Of a stretch of 64,000 nucleotides of DNA, positions 10,201-18,468 are shown one piece after another. The notes beneath the pieces are model-generated. The model searched no databases. It was not told the origin of the DNA and worked only from the letters and a program-made list of their open reading frames with translations. The DNA comes from Janthinobacterium sp. LM6 (GTDB taxonomy: Bacteria > Pseudomonadota > Gammaproteobacteria > Burkholderiales > Burkholderiaceae_D). Where the stretch lies: assembly GCF_002002885.1 (NCBI RefSeq), contig NZ_CP019510.1:2480001-2544000 (forward strand), in the 5' to 3' direction. The position numbers were made by a program, and so were the translations under genes. The number at the start of each line of letters is the position of its first letter. Position 1 is the first letter of the stretch.

Positions 10201-10984
10201 TCAGGTCGGCCTTGGTGAAGACGACGTACACGGGCGCATGGACTTCCAGCTTCTCCGTCAGTTCCTGCACGCGCTGGCGCAGGTTCTTGGCCAGGTCGAT
10301 GGCGAATTCGGGCTTGCTGCCGGTCAGCTCGGCAATGCTGACGGCGATGATGATGCCGTTGATCGGCGCGCGCTTGCGGTGCTTTTTCAGCAGGCCGAGA
10401 AAGCCGAACCATTCGGCGCGGTCTTCGTCGTTGACGGCGTAGCGCCCGGCCGTGTCGAGCAGGATGCCGTCCGTGGTGAAAAACCAGTCGCAGTTGCGGG
10501 TGCCGCCCATGCCTTGCACGATCTTGCTGTCGACAAAAGGAAACTGCAGGCCGGAATTGGCGATCGCCGTGCTCTTGCCGGCGGCGGGATTGCCGATGAT
10601 CATGTACCACGGCAATTCATACAGCGCGGCATCGCCCGACAGCTGGCCGAGCCGCGATGTCTTGATGGTATTGATCGCTTCCAGCATGCGCTTGCGGATG
10701 GCTTCGGTTTCCTCGCGCTGCACCGGACCGGCCTTGGGCGCGGCGCCGGCCGCCTGCTGCTCCAGCATGCTGTTGAAGCTGGCGCCTTCGCGCCGGCGTC
10801 GGCGACGGCGCAGCCACCACACGATGGCGCCCAGCAGTGCCGCCGCGGCCAGCAAGGGCAGCAACTGGATGGCCGGCCAGTCGAAAATGAGGGCGCAGGC
10901 GAACAGCAGCAGGATGGCGGCCGCGATGCCGAGGATGAGCAGGCTGGTGCGTGAAGTCAGGGAGTGCCAGAATCGTTGCATCAT
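7217..10984 (-). CDS. tssM: TssM (IcmF), T6SS inner-membrane ATPase-like scaffold
   Basis: A 1,255-residue TssM, the spine of the trans-envelope complex with TssJ and TssL. Two N-terminal membrane segments (about 12-34 and 40-58) are followed by Arg-rich cytosolic sequence, a cytoplasmic NTPase domain with an intact Walker A 'GNPAAGKST' (131-139), a third membrane segment (about 440-465), and a long periplasmic part with IcmF-related and C-terminal β-domains. Many TssM proteins lack Walker A; this one retains it, so nucleotide binding is plausible. The ATG (MMQRF) follows the neighbouring reading frame by about 50 bases. TagF overlaps its stop. Confidence 0.96.
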   Translation of the reverse strand: MMQRFWHSLTSRTSLLILGIAAAILLLFACALIFDWPAIQLLPLLAAAALLGAIVWWLRRRRRRREGASFNSMLEQQAAGAAPKAGPVQREETEAIRKRMLEAINTIKTSRLGQLSGDAALYELPWYMIIGNPAAGKSTAIANSGLQFPFVDSKIVQGMGGTRNCDWFFTTDGILLDTAGRYAVNDEDRAEWFGFLGLLKKHRKRAPINGIIIAVSIAELTGSKPEFAIDLAKNLRQRVQELTEKLEVHAPVYVVFTKADLITGFSEFFQDAERAERDKVWGATLPYSVNSSKQDVLEQFDQRFDELYDGLKDLSLANMSLLGRERMPPGVFTFPLEFSSVKGPLRAFIATLFEENPFQFKPVFRGFYFTSALQEGASVSASSERVAQRFDLKPQQQEHKAVQAQDQHGYFLLNLFRKVIFADRELVAQYASPRKTRLRYATFFTAIALAGLALGGWSWSYLANRQLAANVQADLEQAIKVQDQRLDLQSRFQALEIMQDRIEQLEAYRSKRPLALSLGLYQGDLLERKLREEYFSGLKEVMLAPVAQSLESFLAEVNAGADRLQPLTPAPAGTTAAATVGTAAGTAVGTTGQPFKDAAPTNVEDAYNALKTYLMLGDKSRAEAGHLNDQLTRYWRGWLDANRGNMPREQMIRSAERLISFYLTQIDDPSWPQIENKLALADQSRDSLRRVVRGMPARDRVYADVKARAATRFPSMTVARIVGEQDKELVLGSYAIPGTFTRDAWEKYIQQAFQEAANRELQSADWVLKTASKDDLTLEGSPEQIQKALVELYKTDYAREWQKFIQGVSIRELNGFDNAAQAMNRLGDPQASPLNKLIETVYQETSWDNPSLLGQGLQRAQRGAMDWFRETVLRQKPAAAAAGQPGSAMPMGPVGREFSGVARLVVARDKEASPMRGYLAALSKLRVRFNQIKNQGDTGPGAKQLMQQTLDGSGSELADALKYVDEQMLTGMSDPQKQAIRPLLVRPLMQTFAVIVKPTETEINKVWLAQVLEPFQKTLAPKYPFAPDSRIEASNADIGQVFGPEGAIAKFFNTTIGPLVVRRGDAISARTWAAMGITLAPPVVASLPGWVAPLSANGVATAAGAAEAQTRFDLQALSAPGAAEYTIEIDGQALRWRGQPQPWVHMVWPNPQGVPGSRISAITPEGRTVVLLNEPGHFGLKKMIDSARRTRKEGGVFELSWENGGVTVMANLKIVAATAPAAASAGNQGFRGLKLPESVVIGAPETATAIAGNTP

Positions 10985-11034
10985 AGTTTTATAGTGTGCA
11001 AACCGTTAAGGTGCGTGAATGGGACGTCGCTGTA

Positions 11035-12471
11035 TCAGGTGGTGCTGTGACTGTTTTTCGCGGGCGGACCAATGACGAGGGCGCCGCGCTGCAGTGGATC
11101 GAGGTTGCTGAGACATAAAACGTGCGCGCCGTCGTCGGCCGCCGCCTGCCGCGCCATGGCCAGTGCGGCCAGCGTCGTGACGGCGCCGCACTGGCCGCAT
11201 GCGGTGCCGACGCCCAGCACCTGCTCGCCCAGGTCCAGCTGGGGCAAGATGGCACCGGTGCACTGCATCAGTTCGAGCATGCGGTTGGCGCGCTGGTCGG
11301 TATCGGCGCTGACCAGCGCGATGCCGGCCGCCGCATCCTCGCCGGCTGCCGCCAGCGCCTGCCTGCCCAGGTCCGCCAGCATGCTCTTGTCGGCTGATCC
11401 CCGCTGGCTGGCTCCTTGCGGCAGTTCGCCCGTGGCGGCGCGGTGCAGCACGACTGGCGCCGGCTCGTCCGGTGGCGCCGTCGCGCCAGGGATGGCCAGC
11501 AGCAGGCCGGCCGCGCCTTCGCCGGGAATCTGTCCGTTCGCCTGGGTGGCGCTGAACAGCTGGCCCTGGCTCGCCAGGACATGCACGCGCAGCTCGCCCA
11601 GGTGCGAATCGCAGGCCAGCACGATGGACAGGCCGGGCGGCTGCGGCGGCGCCGCGTGCCCGGCAAGCTGGTTCAACAGGGCAAACGGCGCCGGTGGCCG
11701 GGTGGCCGGTTCGGCGGACGGCAGCAAATTCTTCGCTGGCCAGCCCTGCTCGCGCGCCAGGTGGCGCAGCCAGGCGTCGCCGGCCTGGCGCTGGGCGGTG
11801 CTCCACGAGGCCGGCATCAGCAGGTGCAGCCGCAGCATGGGCGGCGCGCTGGCCGGCGAGGCCGGTGCGCCTGCGGACAGCGCATGCTGCAGGGCTTCGT
11901 CCACTAGTTCGGCCAGCACCTCGGCGCCCAGGGCCAGCGCGCGCACGTCTTCCGGATTGAAGGGAAACGGTTCGCTGGCCAGGCCGGCCTGCGGGTGCTC
12001 GCGCAGCCAGGCGGCCAGCACTTGCTGCTGCTCTTCTTCGTCGATGCCGTCCACCCTGCCGCACAGCAGGGGATAGCCGTCTTCATCGAGCAACTGGCCG
12101 TCGAGCGCGGGGCGGGCCTGGCGGGAGCGCATGGCGGCCAGCAATTCTGACGGCGTGGCGCCGCCCGGCATGCGCAGGCTGGCCGCCACGATATGCAGCG
12201 GCAACGGTGCCGTGGGAGGTGTCGCCGCCTCGGCCTGGAGTGGTGCGGCAAGACCCGGCGCCGCCAGGGCTGGCCCGGCCAGCAGCCTGGCCAGCAGTTT
12301 TTTACCCAGCCACAGCATCAACAGCAGGGCCAGCGGCAGTGCCAGCATGGCGCCGGCCAGCTCGCCCGGCGTCGGCATGCGCGTGCTGTCGCGCCAATAG
12401 GCGATGGCGCCTGTCCAGCTCAGGGCAAAGACGGACACGGTCAGCAGGCAGCGTCGCAACCAGGGGCGCAT
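11035..12471 (-). CDS. Membrane-anchored ketosynthase-like (thiolase-fold) protein of the T6SS locus
   Basis: A 478-residue protein with two N-terminal membrane segments (about 8-26 and 40-60). The rest has the rhythm of a β-ketoacyl-synthase fold: an opening strand 'IVAASLRMPGG' with a following 'AMRSRQARPALDG' helix (about 95-125), a central 'LSIVLACDSHLGE' with 'GQIPGEGAAGLLLA' (about 285-325), and a C-terminal half with 'ALVSADTDQ' and 'TACGQCGAVTTLAALAMA'. No convincing Cys-His-His catalytic set is seen, so it is probably a non-catalytic scaffold. It sits between tssM and a PAAR gene with a good AGGAG ribosome site. The fold call is a by-eye inference; a T6SS envelope role rests on context. 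Confidence 0.6.
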   Translation of the reverse strand: MRPWLRRCLLTVSVFALSWTGAIAYWRDSTRMPTPGELAGAMLALPLALLLMLWLGKKLLARLLAGPALAAPGLAAPLQAEAATPPTAPLPLHIVAASLRMPGGATPSELLAAMRSRQARPALDGQLLDEDGYPLLCGRVDGIDEEEQQQVLAAWLREHPQAGLASEPFPFNPEDVRALALGAEVLAELVDEALQHALSAGAPASPASAPPMLRLHLLMPASWSTAQRQAGDAWLRHLAREQGWPAKNLLPSAEPATRPPAPFALLNQLAGHAAPPQPPGLSIVLACDSHLGELRVHVLASQGQLFSATQANGQIPGEGAAGLLLAIPGATAPPDEPAPVVLHRAATGELPQGASQRGSADKSMLADLGRQALAAAGEDAAAGIALVSADTDQRANRMLELMQCTGAILPQLDLGEQVLGVGTACGQCGAVTTLAALAMARQAAADDGAHVLCLSNLDPLQRGALVIGPPAKNSHSTT

Positions 12472-12502
12472 CAGCGGGCTCCTCCGCGTATGGACAGGGC
12501 CG

Positions 12503-12772
12503 TCATGCCTGGTCGATGGTGGCTTGCTGGCTGGCGATCAGCAGCGCCCCGCAGCTGGTCTTGTCGCCGTGGCGCGCCACGGGCTTGCCATCGACGATGA
12601 AGCTGGAGTCGCCGCTGACGATGGGGCAGACGCCATGGCCGGGCAGGGGACAGGCGACCTTGTCGCCGACACGCGCCATGCCGATGCCGCCGCTGTCGCT
12701 CACCGCCGATGCTTCCAGCACGGTGCCGCCATGCGATGTCTTGTCGCCCAATCTGATTACCGGACCCGCCAT
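12503..12772 (-). CDS. PAAR-domain tip protein
   Basis: An 89-residue stand-alone PAAR protein, the sharpened cap placed on the VgrG spike. The repeats are visible as 'IRLGDKTSHGGTVLEAS', 'MARVGDKVACPLPGHG' and 'VARHGDKTSCGALLIAS', with the His and Cys residues that hold the apical metal. There is no toxin extension, so it is a structural cap rather than an effector. The ATG at 12772 gives the canonical short N-terminus 'MAGPVIRLGD'; upstream in-frame codons belong to the intergenic region. It lies 11 bases after the M15 peptidase stop and 31 bases before the ketosynthase-like gene. Confidence 0.93.
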   Translation of the reverse strand: MAGPVIRLGDKTSHGGTVLEASAVSDSGGIGMARVGDKVACPLPGHGVCPIVSGDSSFIVDGKPVARHGDKTSCGALLIASQQATIDQA

Positions 12773-12783
12773 ACGCGCTCCCC

Positions 12784-13626
12784 TCAGTGTTTTTTCATTA
12801 CGCCGGGCAGGCGCAGTTCGGTATGCCCGAAATCCATCATTTTCCAGCGTCCGCCCCAGGTCATGCCGACCGATTCGGCCACTTCGCCATACAGCTGGTA
12901 GCCGCGCATGGCCCACGGGTCCTTCTCGGAAATGACCAGCTTGCCATTGCGCAGGAAGGCGCAGTCGGCCGCCAGACCGTACTGGTGCCAGCTTTGAAAG
13001 GCGGCCGCGTTGCTGACGTTGGGACCCATGCCCGCCAACATGTCTTGCCGCTCGGGGCTGCGGTAGCCTTCCAGCAGCGCCATCTCATAGCCATGTTTTT
13101 CCTTCATGATCTTGAAGACCAGCAGCAAGCGCTGGGCATATTCCACATTCAGCAAGGTCCAGTTGCGGCTGGCCGATACCAGCAGCGGGCGCTCCTGGCG
13201 CACTTCTTCCGTAGCAAACACGAGCGGCGGCAGGTCGACGGGCGGCACCAGCTGTTCGCCCTGCAGCAGGCTGGCGACCTGTGTATTCATTTCCCGCGTC
13301 GATACATCGTAGGCGCCCAGCATGGATTTGCTGTCGGCCATCAGGGCCAGCAGGGTCGGCAGGCTGAGCGCAGCCACACCCGCGAGACACAGCAGGTAAT
13401 GACGGCGCAGCAAGTCGGCAGTGCGGGCCCACAGTGCGCTGCTGCGCTGTCCCAGGCTGGCCATGCCCGTCTGCCGGCGCCTGGCCACGCGCTGCAGGCA
13501 CGCGGCGAGGCGCTGCTCCGCGCCATCGACGGCGTGCAGCACGAAATCGCGCCCGGCAGGGAACAGGATCAGCCAGCTGATCAGGCATGCCAGGATGAAA
13601 TACAGCGCTACCGCGAGTAGGAACAC
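12784..13626 (-). CDS. TagX-like membrane-anchored M15 peptidoglycan endopeptidase
   Basis: About 280 residues: two hydrophobic segments (near the N-terminus and about residues 80-100), then a periplasmic VanY/M15 metallopeptidase domain. The zinc motif is present as 'SWHQYGLAADCAF' with a third histidine in 'DFGHTELR', preceded by 'LLEGYRSPERQ'. TagX of Acinetobacter, with the same arrangement, is an L,D-endopeptidase thought to open the wall for T6SS assembly; that role is inferred here. A GTG start at 13626 is chosen because GAGG precedes it at good spacing; a TTG at 13641 is the alternative. It is the first gene of the minus-strand operon. Confidence 0.83.
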   Translation of the reverse strand: MFLLAVALYFILACLISWLILFPAGRDFVLHAVDGAEQRLAACLQRVARRRQTGMASLGQRSSALWARTADLLRRHYLLCLAGVAALSLPTLLALMADSKSMLGAYDVSTREMNTQVASLLQGEQLVPPVDLPPLVFATEEVRQERPLLVSASRNWTLLNVEYAQRLLLVFKIMKEKHGYEMALLEGYRSPERQDMLAGMGPNVSNAAAFQSWHQYGLAADCAFLRNGKLVISEKDPWAMRGYQLYGEVAESVGMTWGGRWKMMDFGHTELRLPGVMKKH

Positions 13627-13846
13627 GCTAACCTCAATCAAGAAATGTTTGGCTGCGGGGAACGGTGCTGTCCATCGGGAAAAACAGGGCTGCGATGGAT
13701 ATTGCCTGGAAGTATATCTTACAAAACTGATAATTAAGGGCGGCTTTTTTCAATTGTGCGGGGGGTGCGCACTGTTGATTTTATGGCACGCGTCATGATT
13801 TTGTTGAATAGCGTAAAGTCTTGCAAATATTACAGGAGCGCACATT

Positions 13847-14650
13847 TTGCGAACTCATGACGATAGCCCCCGGCTCCCGGCCCGGCCCAGCCTGTTGACG
13901 CAGGCGCAGCAGGCGGAGGCCGACCGTAACCGCATCCTGAGCACGCTCGAGGGTGGCAATGCCGGCGCGTCCGCGAAGGCCAGGCGCGGCAGCCTGGCCC
14001 TGCGCGGAGGCGTGGGTGCGCTGCTGCTGTTATTGGCAGCGGGCGTCTGGCTGGGCCAGCGCGGAGAACGGGTTGGCGACGACGATGCGCCGGCGCCGCC
14101 GGTTTCCCTGCCCGTCGCCACCGCCGCGCCCGCCGCCGTGGAAGCGCCGCCGGCCGTCGCCAGCATCCGTGACGAGGCGCCGCCCGGCGCCGCCGCACCG
14201 CAGCAGAGCCTGAGCGAGATGCTCGATGCCGGCGCGGCCGCCACAGCCGCCACAGCCGCTGCCCGGAACGCGAGTGCCGCACACCCCGGCGATGTCCTGA
14301 GCAAGGCGCTGGAAACGCCGTCGCCACCGCCCGCCGCCTCGAAACCCGTCTCGAAACAGGTGGCCAAGGCGCCCCGTCCGGCAGCCAAAAAACCGCCGGC
14401 GAAAGGGCCTGCGGCCACGCCCGTCCGTCGCGCGGAAGACAGCGATATCGCCCTGCTGTCGGCCCTGCTGGCCCACGCGCAGGCCGCGCCGGCGCCGAAG
14501 AAAACCGTTCCCAATCTGCGGACCCAGTTGCAGCAATGCGCGGCGCTCAAGCGCGACGCCGCCGTGGCGTGCCGCGCGCGCGCCTGCCAGGGCCATGCCG
14601 AGAATGCGCAATGCAAGGCGGAGAAAGTTGCTGCGAAAGGCGAGAAATGA
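13847..14650 (+). CDS. Single-pass Ala/Pro-rich membrane protein upstream of vgrG
   Basis: A 267-residue protein of unknown function. The start is a TTG, preceded by AGGAG at 8 bases. The nearby ATG at 13857 is out of frame. It has a basic, hydrophilic N-terminus, one membrane segment (about residues 46-66), then a long low-complexity Ala/Pro/Lys stretch that could span the periplasm, and a compact Cys-containing tail (about 225-260, four Cys). The shape suggests a periplasm-spanning anchor, but no family is recognised. It overlaps vgrG by 4 bases (ATGA), so it belongs to the vgrG-effector operon. Confidence 0.72.
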   Translation: MRTHDDSPRLPARPSLLTQAQQAEADRNRILSTLEGGNAGASAKARRGSLALRGGVGALLLLLAAGVWLGQRGERVGDDDAPAPPVSLPVATAAPAAVEAPPAVASIRDEAPPGAAAPQQSLSEMLDAGAAATAATAAARNASAAHPGDVLSKALETPSPPPAASKPVSKQVAKAPRPAAKKPPAKGPAATPVRRAEDSDIALLSALLAHAQAAPAPKKTVPNLRTQLQQCAALKRDAAVACRARACQGHAENAQCKAEKVAAKGEK

Positions 14651-17532
14651 GTGCCGCCAGCGCCGCTCAGGTCAACGCTTCCCTCGCTGGTTTCAGCAGC
14701 GTGACGCGGCTGTATGAGCTGTCGCTGGACGACGGCGACGGCGGGACGGCGCAGTGGCTGGTGGAAGCGTTTGTCGCCGACGAGCAGTTGCAGGCCGTGG
14801 GCGTGCGCGACGTCATCGTGCTGTCCACGCAGGCGAATGTGGCGCTGGCGCCCCTGCTGGGCAAGCGGGCCGCGCTGCACGCCAGCCTGGCCGACGGCAG
14901 CCGCGCTGTCTTCAGCGGCTATGTCAGCGAAGCGGCGATGCTGGGCAGCGACGGCGGACTGGCCCGTTTTCGGCTGCGCCTGACGCCGTGGCTATGGCTG
15001 TTGAGCCAGGTACGCAACAGCCGCGTCTGGCAAGACAAGAGCGTCATCGAAATCGTCGACAGCGTGTTTCAGGCCTACGCGCCGCAAGCCGACTGGCGTT
15101 GGAGCGGCGACACGGGGCCGTTCATGGCCGAGGCGCCGCCGCGCAGCTATTGCTGCCAGTACCGCGAGTCGGACCTGGCCTTCGTCACGCGCCTGCTGGG
15201 CGAAGAAGGCCTGGCCTGGCGCTTCGAAGAACACGAGGGCGGCCACTGCCTGGTACTGTTCGCCGACAGCAGTGCCTTGAGCGCGGTGCCGGAAGACGCC
15301 AGCAGCGCGCAAGGCGGCGGCATCCGTTTTCAGGGCGCGCAGGCCATGGAACAGGCCGATTCCATCCAGGCGCTCAGCCGGGCACGCGCCTTGCGCACGG
15401 CGGTGGCAACCGTGCTCAGCTACGATTACAAGGCCAAGAAAGCCGTCAGCGCCAGCGTGCCGACGCGCTTGGCGCCGGGCGGGAAAAACGCGCCCGCGCT
15501 GGAAAGCTATGATACGCCGGGCCAGTATTTCTATGCCAGTGCGGCCCAGGCCGAACGCTATGCCTTGCTGCGGATGCAGGCGATCGAAGCGCGCGGCGAG
15601 CGCTGGCAGGCGCGTTCGACGGTGCGCACCTTGCGTGCCGGCACGCGGTTTACCCTGACGCAGGGACCGTTGCAGCAGGACGGCGCCGACGCGCCGGCGC
15701 TGGTCGTGCTGCGCGTGTACAGCGTGGGCGTGAATAACTTGCCGGCGCCCGCCAGGCAGGGCCTGGCTGAACTGTTCGGTCCCCTACCCGAATTGCTGCA
15801 GGAAGGCCTGGCTGGCCAGGCGCTGGTGCCGCGCGATATCGCGTATGTCCAGCAAGTGATCGCCCAGGCGGTCGAGAGCGGCTATGCCAACCATATTGAG
15901 GCGATCGCGGCCGATACGCCTTGGCGCCCGGCACCAGAGGGCGGCGACGCGCGCCACCATCCTACACCGACGGCCCGCGGCAGCCAGAGCGCCATCGTCG
16001 TCGGCGCCGACGGCGGCGCCAGTGCCAGCGGTGGCAGCGAGATCCAGTGCGACAGGCTGGGCCGGGTGCGCATCCGTTTTCACTGGCAGCAGGAGGGCGG
16101 CGCCACCTGCTGGGTACGCGTGGCGCAGCGCTCGGCCGGCGGCGGCATGGGCAGCCAGTTCCTGCCGCGCATCGGCCAGGAAGTGCTGGTGCAATTCCTG
16201 GAAAACGATATCGACCGCCCCATCATCGTCGGCGCCCTGTACAACGGGCAGGGCGAGGGCGGCGTCGCGCCCACGCCGGGCGGTCTGGCCGAGCAACCGT
16301 CCGATGCCAGCGTCTTCGAGCCGGCGCGCGACCATGCGCCGTCGGCGCAGGGCAACGTGGCCGGCGGCAACAGCCCGCTCTGGCATGGCGCGGCCGGCGG
16401 CAGCGCCGGCCACCGCAACGGTGCGGCGCAATGGGGTGTCCGCAGCAAGGAATTCGGCGCCGCCGGCTACAACCAGTTGCTGTTCGACGATACCGACCAG
16501 CAGGGGCGCATCCAGCTCAAGAGCAGCCATGCGGCAAGCGAACTCAATCTTGGCCACCTGATCCATGCGGCCGACAATTACCGAGGCAGCCTGCGCGGCA
16601 CGGGCGCCGAGCTGCGCACCGACGCTTACGGCGCCGTGCGGGCCGGCGCCGGGCTGCTGATTTCCAGCTACCTCGTCAACCACGACGCGCAGGCGCGCGA
16701 TCCGGCCGGCGACAATGCGCCGGGCATGGTCTTGCTCAAGCAGGCCGCCAAGCTGGGTGCAACCTTCAGCGCCGCCGCCGTCACGCACAAGACGGTCGCG
16801 TATGCCAGCCACCTGGGGCCAGCCAAGGCGAATGCCAGCGTGCTCGACGAGAAGGCGGCGCCCTTGCCGGCGTTTCTGACGAGCGTCTCCGGCATGCTGA
16901 GCCAGGACGATACGGCCGCCGCCAGGCGCGACGCGGCGGGCAAGCCGACCAGCCCCGGCGACGACAAGTTGCCGCACAGCAGCGACGCCATCATCGCCAT
17001 CGCCGCCCGCGCCGGCCTGGGCGTGCTGGCGGGCCAGGATATCCAGCTGGCGAATGGCGAAACCACCTCCCTGATGAGCGGCCAGGACACCCAGTTCGTC
17101 GGCGGCGGCCAGCTGCGCGTGCACAGCGGGCAAGCCATCGGCGCCCTGGCCGGCGTCGTCAAGGCGGGCGAGAACAATATCGGCCTGCAACTGATCGCCG
17201 CCAAGCAAGCCATCGACCTGCAGGCGCAGGCCGACGTGCTCAACGTGCAGGCGCGCGAGGAAGTCAACATCGTCAGCGCCGCCGCGCATATCGACTGGGC
17301 GGCGGCGAAAAGCATCCGTTTGTCGACGGCGGGCGGGGCGAATATCACGATCGAGGGCGGCAATATCACCGTGCAGTGTCCGGGCAAAATCACGGTGCAT
17401 GCCGGCAAGAAGAGTTTTACGGGGCCATCCCGTGCAAGCTACCCACTGCCGGTCATGCCTCGCAGTATTTGCAAGGAATGTCTGTTAAATGCGGCCAGGA
17501 GCGGCTCGCCCTTTGCCGCGAAGGGGGAATAA
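14647..17532 (+). CDS. vgrG: VgrG spike protein (first copy)
   Basis: A 961-residue VgrG: gp27-like hub (about 1-370), OB/gp5 domain with 'CDRLGRVRIRFHWQQ' and 'GGGMGSQFLPRIGQEVLVQFLENDIDRP' (about 460-540), then a long gp5-type β-helix with a DUF2345 region (about 700-930). The C-terminus ends shortly after the helix ('KITVHAGKKSF' plus about 40 residues) with no toxin domain, so cargo must be carried by the tip or an adaptor. The start ATG overlaps the preceding stop. The DUF4123 adaptor gene starts 2 bases after its stop, and a lipase effector pair follows. Confidence 0.95.
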   Translation: MSAASAAQVNASLAGFSSVTRLYELSLDDGDGGTAQWLVEAFVADEQLQAVGVRDVIVLSTQANVALAPLLGKRAALHASLADGSRAVFSGYVSEAAMLGSDGGLARFRLRLTPWLWLLSQVRNSRVWQDKSVIEIVDSVFQAYAPQADWRWSGDTGPFMAEAPPRSYCCQYRESDLAFVTRLLGEEGLAWRFEEHEGGHCLVLFADSSALSAVPEDASSAQGGGIRFQGAQAMEQADSIQALSRARALRTAVATVLSYDYKAKKAVSASVPTRLAPGGKNAPALESYDTPGQYFYASAAQAERYALLRMQAIEARGERWQARSTVRTLRAGTRFTLTQGPLQQDGADAPALVVLRVYSVGVNNLPAPARQGLAELFGPLPELLQEGLAGQALVPRDIAYVQQVIAQAVESGYANHIEAIAADTPWRPAPEGGDARHHPTPTARGSQSAIVVGADGGASASGGSEIQCDRLGRVRIRFHWQQEGGATCWVRVAQRSAGGGMGSQFLPRIGQEVLVQFLENDIDRPIIVGALYNGQGEGGVAPTPGGLAEQPSDASVFEPARDHAPSAQGNVAGGNSPLWHGAAGGSAGHRNGAAQWGVRSKEFGAAGYNQLLFDDTDQQGRIQLKSSHAASELNLGHLIHAADNYRGSLRGTGAELRTDAYGAVRAGAGLLISSYLVNHDAQARDPAGDNAPGMVLLKQAAKLGATFSAAAVTHKTVAYASHLGPAKANASVLDEKAAPLPAFLTSVSGMLSQDDTAAARRDAAGKPTSPGDDKLPHSSDAIIAIAARAGLGVLAGQDIQLANGETTSLMSGQDTQFVGGGQLRVHSGQAIGALAGVVKAGENNIGLQLIAAKQAIDLQAQADVLNVQAREEVNIVSAAAHIDWAAAKSIRLSTAGGANITIEGGNITVQCPGKITVHAGKKSFTGPSRASYPLPVMPRSICKECLLNAARSGSPFAAKGE

Positions 17533-17534
17533 GC

Positions 17535-18455
17535 ATGCACGACGACGATGGCGGGGCTCCCGCCTGCGGCTTGCAGTTGCTTGCGTTGCTCGATAGCCAT
17601 CTTGTCGACCAGGACGTGATCCTCTACAGCTTGATTGATGGCGCCAAGTTCGATGGTTTGGCCCGTATCCGCTTGCCAAGCGATCACAGCGTTGAGTTGT
17701 ATTCCTTGTTAGGTGAATTGGCCGAGCCAGACGCCCTCTACGCCGGCCCGATATTGTTGCGGCATATCAAGCGCGAGCAATGTCCCTTGCTCGCCCAATT
17801 GCTTTGCACTGCCGGCAGCGCCCATTTCATGTCGCTGATTGTTTCTGACCGGCCCCTGCCGCAATTGCTGGAACGGCTGACTTGGCTGACCGAGGTGGAG
17901 CACGATGACGGTAGCGAGTGGATCATGCGCTACTACGATCCGCTTATCCTGCCGCACTGGCTGGACGTACTGGAAACGGCGCAGCGCAAGGCTGCACTCG
18001 CAGAAATCACGGGCTGGTTGTACATGGACGTGCGTGGGGTGCCACAAATTGTACCTGGCGAGAAGGATGAGGCGCCTGCGCCCCTTGGAAGTGAACGAAT
18101 GCTTTTGACACAACATCAATATGTCGAGCTGATGAATAGAACAGCGCCGTACATGCTGATGAAGCAAATGGAGAACGATGATCCGCAGGCGCTAGATGGT
18201 TTACCTCCGGATCAGCGCTACGACTTTTTCCTTCAACAGCTGGGCAGGGCACAGGTATATGGACTCAGTTCGCCCACAGACTTGAAAAGCTACTGCATGT
18301 TGTCGCTCATGCTGGGCGCCGATTTTCACCTGTCCCCAATCGCCGCCGTCGCTTTGCAGGCGACGGGAACGGCGCAGTCATTCAGCGACCGGATATTGGC
18401 CTGGACTCCCCAGCAATGGGCTGCACTCGAAGAAATTTCCGCTTCCAGCATATGA
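17535..18455 (+). CDS. DUF4123 effector-loading chaperone (Tap/Tec type)
   Basis: A 306-residue protein with an N-terminal DUF4123 domain (about 10-150): 'LLDSHLVDQDVILYSLIDGAKFDGL', 'LYAGPILLRHI', and 'HFMSLIVSDRPLPQLLERL'. DUF4123 proteins bind an effector and its cognate VgrG and are needed for loading rather than being secreted. Its position between vgrG and the lipase gene makes the DUF2235 protein the probable client. The ATG is 2 bases past the vgrG stop. Base composition becomes less GC-rich from here on, compared with the T6SS core genes. Confidence 0.88.
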   Translation: MHDDDGGAPACGLQLLALLDSHLVDQDVILYSLIDGAKFDGLARIRLPSDHSVELYSLLGELAEPDALYAGPILLRHIKREQCPLLAQLLCTAGSAHFMSLIVSDRPLPQLLERLTWLTEVEHDDGSEWIMRYYDPLILPHWLDVLETAQRKAALAEITGWLYMDVRGVPQIVPGEKDEAPAPLGSERMLLTQHQYVELMNRTAPYMLMKQMENDDPQALDGLPPDQRYDFFLQQLGRAQVYGLSSPTDLKSYCMLSLMLGADFHLSPIAAVALQATGTAQSFSDRILAWTPQQWAALEEISASSI

Positions 18456-18468
18456 ATGCGATCCCGAC

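Noticed and set aside
15784..17400. A 538-codon open frame antisense to the first vgrG
   Set aside because: No recognisable domain; it mirrors the β-helix repeats of VgrG.
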